Assembly (NCBI GenBank): GCA_019925795.1
Contig: CM034314.1
Coordinates: 18,472,657-18,536,656, forward strand
From: Dendrobium chrysotoxum
Taxonomy: Eukaryota > Streptophyta > Magnoliopsida > Asparagales > Orchidaceae
Length of the DNA: 64,000 nucleotides
Reading direction: 5' to 3'
Shown here one piece after another: positions 1-10,489 of the stretch. The notes under the pieces were generated by a model. That model did not search any database. It was not told where the DNA came from and worked only from the letters and a program-made list of their open reading frames with translations. How positions within the stretch are numbered: the stretch's first letter is position 1; every line of letters begins with the position of its first letter. A program made the position numbers and the translations under genes.

Positions 1-1355
1 AAGATTAACAAAATTATTTTTTTAATCAAAATTATGCTAAAAAATGCAAATACATTAGATTACTTAAACTAATTAATAACTTTAGGCCACAAAAAGATTA
101 ATCATAAGTAAACCGGTCCGATCCATTCAAACCAATACATATTGTAATTAAAAATTAAATTAAATGAAAATATTTTTCAAAGCCTTCATCAATAAGCATG
201 TAGTTTGCGTATTATTTGTGGATTTATGCATGGAGGGCCAAATGACGTACTTGTCCATATTACCAATTGTCAGATAAATGCTAGAATTGAAAATGGAATC
301 CTATGTACACTTCCAAATTTGACCAAATAATAGGACGAGGGTGTACCGGTGGTGCAAGGAGCCTAGGTTCGTGAGACCTTGCTTTAAGTTACATGTAAAT
401 TTGTTTTGGACCTTTAGGTAGTTGTAAAATTATGAAGAACCCCTTTGATTTTTGGTTTTTTGCAAACCCTTGTTATGAAAAAAAAATGCATAAATACATT
501 TTTGCCAATTAGGAATGTGAAATTTGATTTCTTATCTTAGATTAATATATTTTGTTATATTTTTATTTCGTGAAACTTCATCAAAATATATTTAAATAAA
601 AACACAAGAAATAATATCTCAACTCTGTTATCCATGCTTGCATTTTTTCAGGTTCAAGATTAACAAAATTATTTTTTTAATCAAAATTATGCTAAAAAAT
701 GCAGTTGCATTAGATTATTTAAACTAATCAATAACTTTGGGCAACAAAATATTAATCATAAATAAACTAGTCCGGTCCATTCAAACCAATACATATGTGG
801 ATCGAGCCGTGGCTCCTTGGCTGACGGAACAACTTTCTCCTCACTGATCCGCGTTTGAAACGTCTGCTACTCTATCCAAAAAAATATATATTGTAATTAA
901 AAATTAAATTAAATGAAATATTTTTCAAAGCCTTCATCAATAAGCATTTGGTTTGCGTATTATTCGTGGATTTCTACGTGGAGGGCCAAATGACGTACTT
1001 GTTCATATTGCCAATTGTCACACAAATGCTAGAATCAAAAACGGAATCCTACGTACACTTCTAAATTTGATTAGATAATTGGGCGGGGATTTATCGGTGG
1101 CGCAAGGAGCTTAGGTTCATGAGGCCATGCTTCAAGTTACATGGGAATTTGTTTTGGTAGTCAATTATGAAATTACGAAGAACCCCTTTGATTTTAGGAT
1201 TTTCGCAAACCATTCTTATAAAGAAAAATGCAAAAATACATTTTTGCCAATTAGGAATGTGAAATTTGATTTCTTATCTTAGATTAGTATAATTTGTTAT
1301 ATTTTTATTTCATGAAACTTCATCAAAATATACTTAAATAAAACACGCGAATGAT
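1..1355. repeat. Two-copy tandem duplication, about 655 bp
   Basis: The sequence beginning at base 1 starts again at base 656 and stays colinear to about 1,355 with a few percent divergence. Shared landmarks include the AGATTAACAAAATTATTTTT start, the accaatacatat segment, and the aattaggaatgtgaaatttg segment at about 510 and about 1,250. Copy 2 carries about 91 extra bases (about 797-887). Copy 1 may continue upstream of the window. No coding potential was recognised. The unit could be part of a larger dispersed repeat; two copies are all that is visible. Confidence 0.85.
797..887. other. Segment present only in duplication copy 2
   Basis: Copy 1 reads acatat-tgtaatt directly, whereas copy 2 has about 91 bases between the same flanks. 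The segment is much less AT-rich than its surroundings and contains a small GAGCC-GTG-GGCTC-like fold near 801-814. It could be an insertion in copy 2 or a deletion in copy 1. No TSD longer than a few AT bases is clear, and no tRNA-like A or B box is convincing. Confidence 0.6.
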
Positions 1356-2735
1356 ATTCAAACCTTATAATACTTCATAATGTGCTAATAATTTGAACAT
1401 ATTCCTTATGAACTTGCATATATTTCCATTGGTTTGCTATGATTAAAAATATCCTAACTCATTATTCCAATGTCATGCATTGGATGCTCAACTCAATATA
1501 GACAGCTCTCATTATTTCAAGTTAAAACCCTTATCCAAAATCTTTCTCCAAACAAGAAGCCAAGATCCTCCCTTCATTGGAAACCAAGCCATAATTGTTG
1601 GGGTCCAAAAGCAAGAAGCAAATCTAGATTCCTCTCTAGCATTGCTTACTAAAATACTTTCTTCTCTTTCACCCAACTCAGCCTTTGGGATGGCTGCAAC
1701 TTTTTATAAAATTGGTTGCAAAGTTATCGTGGAGAAAGCAAATTAACTACTATGACTGTTAAAATAGCTTTCTATCACATAAATTTTTAAAAAGAAGCGA
1801 GAAAACATTAAAAAAGCACTAGCGATATAAAATATGGTTGGTGTTTGAAAAATGAAGCTGCGAGAAAATTATCCCGAGCAGACCCGTGGTATTTTTCTTA
1901 TGGTACCGAGGCAATTCTTTATCTATGTTGATTTAACTTCATCTCCTATTAATTTTTCCCCTTTAAATATCGTGTAAATCATCTTCTTTGCAATAATTGT
2001 AATCAAGATTTATTTTTATTTTATTTTTATTTGATATTCCATATACAAAAAATAGGAGCATGTTGGACAATAAAATTATTTTAAAAAATATTATGTATTT
2101 TTTAGATCTATTTTTCAAATTTAAAAACTATTAAGAAAATGATAATTATTATGATTAAAATCCTAATTAATCTCTAATTACTCCTAATATATCAATAAGT
2201 AAATAATATATGAACTAGTTTATTAGTCAATTATTTTATACTTAATTATCATAATCAAACACTAATAAATCTAAGTAATTCATGATGGTTTAAATAAACT
2301 ACTAAATTTACAGATTTACCAGCGATTTAATCCATAATTTTTTTCTATTTTACCATTGCAAATATTAGTTGTGGTTTTAGCTCTTGCAAATGCATTTTAA
2401 GTTGAAGCAACTTTTCACACCGTCGATTGGTAAGTTCTGCTAAAGCATCATTATTTTAATATTGTCAAAATTTACAAAATAGTGAAATGGGTTTAAAATC
2501 TAATATTGTTATATTCAAATTTATCAACATAATTTTATTAAAAACTATGGATTAAACTAAAAAAGGGAGAGAGAAAGTTTTTATTTTATTATTATTCTCA
2601 AATTGTAAAAATATAGAGATGTTACTCAATTGAATGTTTCTCCTCGCCATCTGACCACCTAATAATAGTATTAGGATTGGTCATTGGGTGAGCCTCAACT
2701 CTATAAAAAAAATTTCATTATATAATAAATAAAAT
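1356..2735. other. AT-rich intergenic stretch, nothing recognised
   Basis: No homology, RNA gene or mobile-element end could be supported here. A short open frame (about 1,480-1,746) has no ATG at its start and shows no recognisable domain or splice context, so it is not called a gene. Confidence 0.5.
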
Positions 2736-2865
2736 TTCGTTTGCGACAACTTTCTTACTGCTTTATAAAACAACTTTTTAATATAAAAATTTCTAGTTCA
2801 AAAAATATTTATACTAAAAAGCTACTTTAAAAAATAGTAAGAAAGCTATCCCAAACGAAGCCTTA
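2736..2865. mobile_element. MITE family A, copy 1 (GTTTGGGACA ends)
   Basis: A short fold-back element. The left arm (cgtttgcgacaactttctta) is the inverted counterpart of the right arm (gtaagaaagctatcccaaac). Arm similarity continues inwards for about 60 bp through the TTTTTAGTATAAA motif, so nearly the whole 130 bp can fold. It has no coding capacity. The same arms recur at 2,956, 4,489 and 9,451. Short size, TIRs and multiple copies define it as a MITE; the superfamily (hAT or Mutator) is not decided because the TSD is obscured by AT-rich flanks. Confidence 0.75.
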
Positions 2866-2955
2866 ATTAGTTTTAATTTTCTAATTACATATAAAACTCA
2901 TGATGAATTTCAAGTAAATTATGAGTTCATGAAAACTTGTTGCTCACAGCACTTA

Positions 2956-3038
2956 AGTTTTGTTTGGGACAACATTCTTATTGCTTTTTAAAATAACTTT
3001 AGAAAGCAATAAAAAAGCTGTCCCAAACGAAGCAAAAG
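2956..3038. mobile_element. MITE family A, copy 2 (short form)
   Basis: About 80 bp. The left arm tttgtttgggacaacattct and the right arm aaaagctgtcccaaacgaag are inverted repeats that meet almost in the middle, around ttgctttttaaaataactttagaaagcaat. It lacks the central section of copy 1, so it is an internally deleted version of the same family. Confidence 0.75.
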
Positions 3039-3342
3039 CCTTCAATGACTTTGCTTTATGTTGGCAAGTAGCTTTTTGTTTTTGACAAATTGATTTGGTA
3101 ATTTTGACAATTAGTCTTTATGACTTCTAAGTGATCTCCAAATTGAACAGGTAGCAAGCTTTGATGACTATCAATGAACTCCAAGTTGAACAAGTAGCTA
3201 TAACAACTTCAAATGACCTTATGGACTGTTTAAACACTCAAGTGGGATCATTATAAGCCATCTTATGGAGTGTTTAGGAAATTAGCAAAAATAAGTCAAA
3301 TATTCCAACCAAAAATATATAAATAAGCCCAACTTGATAGAT

Positions 3343-3344
<2 letters not shown>

Positions 3345-3412
<68 letters not shown>
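3345..3412. repeat. (AT)n microsatellite
   Basis: About 34 uninterrupted AT dinucleotides following a short gata run. Likely length-variable and error-prone in assembly. Confidence 0.95.
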
Positions 3413-3417
<5 letters not shown>

Positions 3418-3494
3418 TAAAGAGTTCTATATTTGAAAATGTTGAAAGCTTTGCCCATTGATTGACACTATCGACATTTGTTGTCCCCTAACTA

Positions 3495-4185
3495 CTAGGG
3501 TTGAAAACGAATCGGGTGTTCGACGAGCTGCTTATGGCTCTGCTCGATAAAAGCTCGTTTATGTTAGTTTGATAAGCTAAACGAACGAGCTTGAATACTT
3601 TTGATAAGTACTTGATATCTTAATAAACGAGCTTGAACAGTGTGTCGTTCAGCTTGTTTATGTTCATGAACAAGTTTGTTAAGATGCTCGATTAGAGCTT
3701 GATTACGGCTTGTATTTAGCTCGAATTGTCTTGAAATAAATAAATAAATAGTTTTACCATAAATATTATTAAGTTATTTTAACTAATTTAATAATTTAAT
3801 TCTCACTTATTTAATTGACATTTTTCCCACTCAGCTCGCTCTCTGCTCCCCAAAAAAGAAAAGGAAAAAAAAAATCTTGCTCTCAGCTTTCGATGTTCGT
3901 GATTTTAGTCCCACGCCATGCAAGCAGTGTAGATTTTGGTCTATACAAGGAAAAAAAATAGGCAGAGCGATTGCGAACTGCGAAAGCTGGATTCGCCTGT
4001 TGTTCGCGTCTTTTATTTTGTTTAAACGAGTCTGTTCGAACAAAGAAACGAGCCCGTTAATAAGCAGCTCGTTAACCAGCTCAACAAGCCTAATAATCAA
4101 GCTCGAATATGAACACGAACTAAGCTCGAGCATGGGTTATCTAAATGAGCTCGATCTCAAACAGATACAAAAAAGCTCGTTTATG
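3495..4185. mobile_element. Inverted-repeat element rich in AGCTCG motifs
   Basis: Both halves are dense in AGCTCG/CGAGCT words, and the right half resembles the reverse complement of the left. An example is the aagctcgtttatg and cgagcttgat words near 3,550-3,720, met again inverted near 4,040-4,140. The central part (about 3,720-3,860) is plain AT-rich sequence. Open frames on both strands here are by-products of the repeat. Plant genomes carry many such non-autonomous elements, often Mutator- or hAT-related. Ends and TSD are not resolved, so the boundaries are approximate. Confidence 0.55.
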
Positions 4186-4488
4186 TCGAATATTTATCTT
4201 AAGATAAAAAGTATATTATTTTGTATTTTATCAAATATTTTAATACTTTGATTATTTATTTATGCTCTGAACAATTTTTTTTCTTATTTTCACAAGTTGA
4301 ATAAATAAAAAATGAAAAGAGGTTCTCATAACTTTGATAAGAGTGATAAGGATGTAATGTTGTCCCGTTTACACATAGAATATTAATAAAAACAGTAAGT
4401 AGTAATAGTTGTATTTTAATGTTCAACCATTTGCACAACCCAATAATAAGGTTTTTCTATTGCTTAATTTAGGCCGTTGCTGCAGTTT

Positions 4489-4623
4489 TAGGCTTGGTTT
4501 AAGATAGCTTTCTTATTACTTTCAACAATAATTTTTTAGTATAAAAATTTTTTAAATTTGAAACTTTTGTACTAAAAAACTGTTTTAGAAAGCAATAAGA
4601 AGATTGTCCCAAATGAATTCTTA
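4489..4623. mobile_element. MITE family A, copy 3
   Basis: The left arm ggtttaagatagctttctta and the right arm agcaataagaagattgtccc are imperfect inverted repeats. The same internal TTTTTAGTATAAAAATTTT word as copy 1 is present. It is more diverged than copies 1 and 2, which suggests an older insertion. Confidence 0.7.
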
Positions 4624-4812
4624 ATTGTCACAAAAGATTTGCAGTGGTTCTAAAACCGCTACATGACTGTCATAGAGATTTTTTTTAAATAATTGGAAAA
4701 TTTTCAGTTTCTATATATATATATATATATATATATTTTCAAAATCAAGAACAAGAAAAAGTCCAAACTTATTATTTTTTTAATATTACTAATTTTTAAA
4801 TAAATATATATA

Positions 4813-5227
4813 GGGTGTCAATTTTGGGTCACGGATCGGATTCGGGTCGAACCCGGAATGACCCGCGTTACAAACGGGTCGACCCTAATCCGACCCGGGT
4901 AGTAAAACGGGTCAGAAATCTGAACCAGGACCCGACCCGGCGGGTTGCCGGGTTGACCCGACCCGACACGGGAAGCCGTGCGACACGTGGCAGCGAGGCA
5001 GCGCGGGCGCGGGAAAGACGGGAAATTTAGATTTTTTTTTTTAAATTAAACGGGTTATCGGGTTGACCCAGCAACCCGCCGGGTCAACCCGAACCCGACC
5101 CATTTTTCAAACGGGTCGATTTTTGCAACCCAAACCCGACCCGTTTGAGAAACGGGTCGGGTCAAACCCGAAAATTCCAGGTCGGGTTCGAGTCGAGTTT
5201 TCATGTCGTGTCAAAATTTGACACCCC
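4813..5227. mobile_element. Fold-back Mutator-like element (GGGTGTCAA ends)
   Basis: About 415 bp, very rich in GACCCG/CGGGTC words, in a (TA)n setting. The left end GGGTGTCAATTTTGGGTC is matched in inverse by the right end TCAAAATTTGACACCCC, and long inner stretches are also inverted (around 4,880-4,960 against 5,045-5,110). A second copy with the same ends lies at 26,967/50,775 and has a clear 9-bp TSD, which is why this one is called Mutator-like. Its own TSD is hidden in the flanking TA repeats. Non-coding; open frames inside are repeat artefacts. Confidence 0.75.
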
Positions 5228-7440
5228 TATATATATATATATATATATAATCAAATTTGGCTTAAGGTATTTGAGAAAATATTCAGTTAAAAAGAAGGGA
5301 AAACTAGTAAAAAAACTATTAAAATCTGTTCAGATTCCTATTGACTTCTCAACAGGCTGGACTGGTTTCTTGTACGCAAGTCTTGGCTGGACGTGCAAGC
5401 TTAATGCAATTTTCTCATATTTACAAATAAGACTTGTCTTTAGTATTATATTATTATAGGGATTTACATACATACCCCATATTTTTTATATATATTTATA
5501 TTCCTAATGTTTAAATTTAATATTAATTTATATAATACTTTTATTTTACAATCACATAAAATAAATAATATTCATCATCCGAAATTCTGGTAATTTTCTA
5601 TTAATGATTATTAATTTTAATTTATTAGTAATTATGAGTCCTAAAATGCTTAATATGATTGTAAGTAATTAATGTTTGGGGTTGAGAAGTGAAAATTCAA
5701 GATATGAAAATTTCTCTGAAAACGTCGTGGTACTAGTGTAGTTGGCGCCTTGGCATTGAGCTTTAGTTCTTTTGGATAGAAAAATAGGTTTAGGCATGAG
5801 TTGCAATTCCAGAGAAGCACCAATGCGGTGTCGGGTCTTACGTGATGATATTTTGGGAGAATCTGGAATATTTTCGAGAAGTGTGATGGCACTGGAAAAG
5901 TGAGCATTGTGGCACTGAGTTAGAATAGTGGATTTAAAATATTAAAATATCTGAAACTACTTGTCAAAACTTATTTCCATCTAATTTTGATGAAAAAAGA
6001 GAGGAAAAGGAGAAGATGAAAGAGAGAGAGATTCGGAGGTCAAAACTCGGGATTTATACGTCGGGCCTGTTTGGGGTATTGTAGAGCTCGATGTAGGGTC
6101 TGAAATGCCTATCTCTTATTTCAATTCTAGTAAGTTTATTAAAAAAAATGAATAAAGATGTGTTTTTCTAGAGTTTTATGAAGTTTTCACTCTGAGATTT
6201 TTAATAAGGTATTACGCTCCTTATTATGAACGTTTTGGCTGTATGAATTTGATTTTTTAACGATTGGTTTTTTTCTACACATTTTTTTAGTATATTATTA
6301 AATTGAGGATTTTTTTCCAAATATAATAGTTATATAAAAATTTTAAAATGTTCATCTAAATGTTCCTCTAAAATTAGAAATTAAAAATAACAAGTTCAGT
6401 GAGTACGCTGTTTTACAAATAATGTGACATTTCATTGTCAATTCCTGCACAATCTAAATATGACATTAAATGTCTAATTTAATTACTATTGGTTTGCAAT
6501 GCACTTTGCATTACATGACATTAGATATTCTATTATGAAATATGAAAAAGTGTACTCCTTGTTATATTACAATGGCCTTAAATGTACTTTTCTAGCTCCA
6601 TCTATATGATGCAGATATGGGAGAGATTATGACCCAATTTGTTGAAAGCAAGTGTGGGAGGTTAAGTAATATTATAAATACTCTTCATATCTCATCTGTC
6701 TGATGCAGATGTGAGAGAGATTATAGCTTGCTTATTATATGCGTGTGTGGAAGGTAAAGAGAGGCATAAGTGGAAATGGAGTGATAAGAAGGCATTATGA
6801 CGTGTATTCAAATCACTGCATTTCATATAATACTTTTAATGAATCTTTAAGATATGTTTTGAAATATGTATTAGTAAACTTTGAACTTCTGTATGAGGTC
6901 TGAAGGAAAAGGTTGAAGTGAAAGTGAAATGCAAGTGAATCTCTGATAGTGAATATTATGTATTACATTTGAAAACTTTTATGGAAGTGGTTATGTGATT
7001 ATATAAGTATAAGTGCTAGCTTTGAGATCAGGTATATATTGAAATCTGGTAAATTCGGGGTTTTCCTTACTTTAATTATTTCAAATGTCCTTATGTTTTC
7101 CTTTAATTAATTGCTTTTAAATATTTGCATTGGATATTGTTACCTTTGAGGGGTGAAGGAGGGGATCTACTGAGCTGATTGAGCTCACTCTATTGCTTTT
7201 AAATATTTCAAGCAAAGGAAAAGATTCAGTGGAGTAAATCAAATCTAAAGGATGATTATCTGAGTTTGGAGTATAAGGTACTGATTTTATAATCCAAATT
7301 TATTTATTTTGAATTATAGAATTGAAGGTTGACTGGATTATGTATTTATGTTTTTATGAAATAAAAGTTGATTATGCTGATTTTATATTTTGAAAATTTA
7401 GTAGTTCTAGTTGTTTGTTATTGATGGATAAGTTAATTAG
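5228..7440. other. AT-rich region with degraded LTR-like sequence
   Basis: No gene was recognised. The stretch about 5,650-7,330 has the general layout of the LTR family seen further right: a GA-rich tract (about 5,990-6,035) and a late TACTGAGCTGATTGAGCTCA word (7,168). Similarity is too weak to set ends. Near 6,600-6,760 two copies of a roughly 103-bp unit lie in tandem (gatgcagatatgggagagat and gatgcagatgtgagagagat). A piece at 5,459-5,480 matches one end of MITE family B. Confidence 0.35.
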
Positions 7441-7500
7441 TTATGAGCAAGGGCGGATACAGCTTCTTTTTTCAGGGTGGGCAATTTTTTCTTTTTTTCT

Positions 7501-7530
7501 GGGGGGGGGGGGGGGGGGGGGGGCGGGGGG
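7501..7530 (+). repeat. G-tract: 23 G, one C, 6 G
   Basis: A run of 23 G at 7,501-7,523, then C and six G. Single-stranded, it has far more than the four G-runs needed for a G-quadruplex. The apparent poly-proline frames on the minus strand are only this tract translated. Confidence 0.95.
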
Positions 7531-8448
7531 AATTCCAAATTTAGACTTAAGTTTGACTTGTAAGCTTGAGTGAAAATTGTAGCTCCCTGGAGAAGCATTG
7601 ATGGAACATGGGAGCTCGCAATGGTGTGTGTTGAAGAAGGTATAATCATGACTTGGGACTAGAAGCATGTGATGAAGAAGAGGGGTTAACTAAAGAAGGT
7701 AATTACAATAGTTTGTTTTAAATTTGTCAAGCTCATTAACTTGCTCACCTCAACATTTAAGACAAATATACAGTCTTCTATGGGGTTAAACTATAAGATA
7801 AAATTCTATATGGCGGCATAAATCCTACTTTTGCAGGATTAACCAAATCCTACTTATAACAAAACAGAAAAAATCTAACCAAACTTTTCAAACATCTTTC
7901 ACCTGCACTTGCATTGTTATAACATAAACTTTGAAATTATCTTAACTTATAATTAGGAACTTTCAATCAACAAATTTACCACTAAGGAATTTTGATTTTT
8001 ATCCAACCATCTATGCTTTAAGAGTGAACAAATGGTATACTAGAAAATTTTCAATATGCAGATAAGGAAAAAAGAGAAGCAAGAAATAGAGCAATTGGAG
8101 TAGTAGGGACCTCTTTAAACTAGCTTCAGGCCGTCGAAGGCTGCGACTGTGAAGAACTGAAGATGGAGGTTGCAACTTGCGAGAAGGCTACGAAGTGCGA
8201 ATTGAGAGAGACTCTTGAACATCGAATGCGACTGGGAAGAAGAGGACTGGGAAGACGAAGGAGGCGACGTCTTGAACACGTCGAATGCGACGGGGAAGAA
8301 GAGATTCACGAATCGCTAAAGTGGCTGCGAAGTGCGAACTAGCGGGATGAGCAAGGACACTTATAATTGATAAAATTAGGACAAAAAGGATTTTTGAGGG
8401 GGTGTCAAAATACCTAAAATATCCCCTCTAATTTTTTTTTTTTTTCCT

Positions 8449-8476
8449 TAGGGTGGGCATTCGCCCACCCTAAGAG
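8449..8476. repeat. Perfect 12-bp-arm hairpin
   Basis: CTTAGGGTGGGC, then four bases, then GCCCACCCTAAG. It forms the right terminal part of the candidate element that starts near 7,440. Confidence 0.85.
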
Positions 8477-8485
8477 TGACAAAAT

Positions 8486-9450
8486 ATATGTTTGAAAAGT
8501 TATATTTCACTTTTAACAAATTAATATTAGTGATTATTTTTATTTAAATTATAAAAAACATGTTTTATATAAATAAATATCAAGTTTTAAGAATTAGATA
8601 TAAATATCTAAAAATCGTGAGATAGATATATATGTAAATCCCCTCATAATTTTATAATCATTTTTTTTTATATATCATTATTATTATTATTTATTTATTA
8701 TTATAATAGAATTATAGTGAATATTCTTTATCCTTCTTTTATCTCTTTGTAGTTCTAGCTTTTATATAAAAATAAATTATATTCTGATATTATGATGAAA
8801 ATGTTATTGTTATGAATTAAAAATTTTAAATTTAACTTTAAGATAAATGTAATATAAGTTGTTAGAGTTTTATTTGCTATGGCTGTTGCAAATAATTGAC
8901 AATGAAATAGAAGTGAAAATTAATAGAAGAATGATATTTTAAACATTCAGCTCTTTCAGAATATATAAAATAGGTGTTATATATTATAATTTTTTTATCA
9001 TATAATATTTTATATTTTTAAAATAACCTATTTTCAAATATTTTTAAAAAAAATTGTCAGTCTAATGAAAAAAAGTTTATAAAATATTTGAAAATTTTAA
9101 TTTGTGCTTTGGCTAGAAAAAATTTCTGAGTAATGCTACTTAGTAAATGCCACATTATGACTTATCAAAGGTATATAAGTAATATAATCAATTCATTCAA
9201 GGGTATATACGTAATATAATTAATTTAGCATTTTGATAAGTGATATTATCTTGAGTAATATTGTAAAACTATGCGTATTCGAATGTTGGAGGATTCACAT
9301 TAAATTATATATTTTTTGTGTTTTTTTTTCTTTATTATTGTAGGTTTTGATTTTCATAAGTTCTAAAATGATTTCATCTTCCATTATAAAGATTGACAAA
9401 ACTAGCCAGTGAAAATAAGAAAGTTTTAAATAGCGCATAAAATAGGAATT
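8486..9450. other. AT-rich intergenic stretch, nothing recognised
   Basis: Very AT-rich, with short runs of A and T. No open frame of interest and no repeat termini could be supported. Confidence 0.5.
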
Positions 9451-9618
9451 TAGATTTTGTTTGGAATAATTTTCTTATTGCTTTCTACATTAAATTTTTA
9501 TTATAATTATTTTTTAAAGTAATAAAAATAATTGTCAAAAGCTGTCCCAAATGGCTTGGGACAGCTTTATAAATGTTACTATAAAAAATAGTAAGAAAAA
9601 TATTACAAATGAAGCCAA
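9451..9618. mobile_element. MITE family A, copy 4, with internal palindrome
   Basis: The outer arms (ttttgtttggaataattttc and aatattacaaatgaagccaa) fit the family A ends but are diverged. Inside, at 9,540-9,566, AGCTGTCCCAA-ATGGC-TTGGGACAGCT is a perfect 11-bp-arm palindrome made of two family A ends facing outwards. The simplest reading is two MITE ends brought head to head, by nesting or abortive transposition. Confidence 0.65.
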
Positions 9619-9806
9619 TTACTTTTATCATAACAATTTAACACTCAGCTTTATAAATGTTGCAACCATCTTAAATAGACCCTTAAATTGTTAATTTGGA
9701 AGGGAGATTTACATTTCTACCTTAGAATTTTTTATGTATTTATATATCAACACATAGTTCTTTATATTTTCTTATGTTACATCTTAATCTCATATAAAAA
9801 ATATTA

Positions 9807-10078
9807 GGGGGATTTACATACATACCATTTTATATCATGCTATTTATATATCTAATACCCAAAATTTTAATATGTTATACTTACCACCCATAAATAACTT
9901 TAATATCAAATATGTCACTCCTATATTTCATTCCAACCAGAAATATCACCCTATAAACTTTAATATTTCATTCTTTGGAACATATTTAATCTATAGGTGG
10001 TAAGCATGAAATATTAAAGTTTTAAGTATTAGATATATAAATAGTATATATATATATAATAGTATGTATGTAAATCCA
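9807..10078. mobile_element. MITE family B (GGATTTACATACATAC ends)
   Basis: About 270 bp. The left 85 bp (ggggatttacatacatacca through tatatatctaatacccaaaa to cttaccaccc) is repeated in inverse at the right end (ggtggtaagcatgaaatatt through agatatataaatag to agtatgtatgtaaatcc). This is a long-TIR, non-coding MITE. Related single ends occur near 5,459, 8,630 and 9,702, so the family is dispersed locally. TSD unclear. Confidence 0.75.
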
Positions 10079-10141
10079 CTAAAATATTACAAAGTTTATT
10101 TATTTTAAAGTATAAAATAATATATCTTAATCTCATTATGT

Positions 10142-10170
10142 ATATGTATATATATATATATATATATATA
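10142..10170. repeat. (TA)n microsatellite
   Basis: Short TA-dinucleotide run in AT-rich DNA just right of MITE family B. Confidence 0.8.
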
Positions 10171-10489
10171 GCAACATTTATGTATTAGATGTGTAATATA
10201 TATAAATTCTATGATTATATTTATGTAAATAGCCCTTCTCAAAATTGTCCCCTCTTTCCCAACTTACTGATGGGTAGAATCTGTAATTTTCTTAGTTTTG
10301 CTCTTTTGTCGATAATTATGCACCAATTAATTTGAAGTTTTTTATTTTTATTGAGACATTAAGGCCAATTCAAATAAATTCATGCACATATCAAATACAT
10401 AAAACTCGAATCGAATACCTCTTGATTGGTAGACCAAGCTGCCAACCAACAAACTAAAGTGAGCTGTGTATTTAAAGTTGTGTTAGGTA

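Larger units (their letters stand above)
7440..8485. mobile_element. Candidate non-autonomous element with GGGTGGGC ends
   Basis: The interval starts with aagggcggatacag and cagggtgggcaa and closes with a GGGTGGGC/GCCCACCC hairpin, so a GGGTGGGC word sits in inverted form at both ends. Words like GGGCGGAT...GGTGGGC occur at ends of plant non-autonomous DNA elements. The inner part at 8,115-8,345 is less AT-rich and, read on the minus strand, is Ser/Pro-rich, perhaps a captured host fragment; no domain is recognised. TSD not found; boundaries are approximate. Confidence 0.35.

Noticed and set aside
336..400. tRNA-derived SINE suggested by ggtggtgcaaggag and aggttcgtgagacc
   Set aside because: Only a weak B-box likeness, no A-box at proper distance, no A-tail or TSD.
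1480..1746. 88-codon open frame as a small gene
   Set aside because: No ATG at the start, no domain recognised, AT-rich surroundings without splice or promoter signs.
4815..5030. Arg/Pro-rich open frame
   Set aside because: Produced by GACCCG/CGGGTC repeats of the fold-back element.
7437..7668. Poly-proline open frames on the minus strand
   Set aside because: Direct translation of the 23-base G run.
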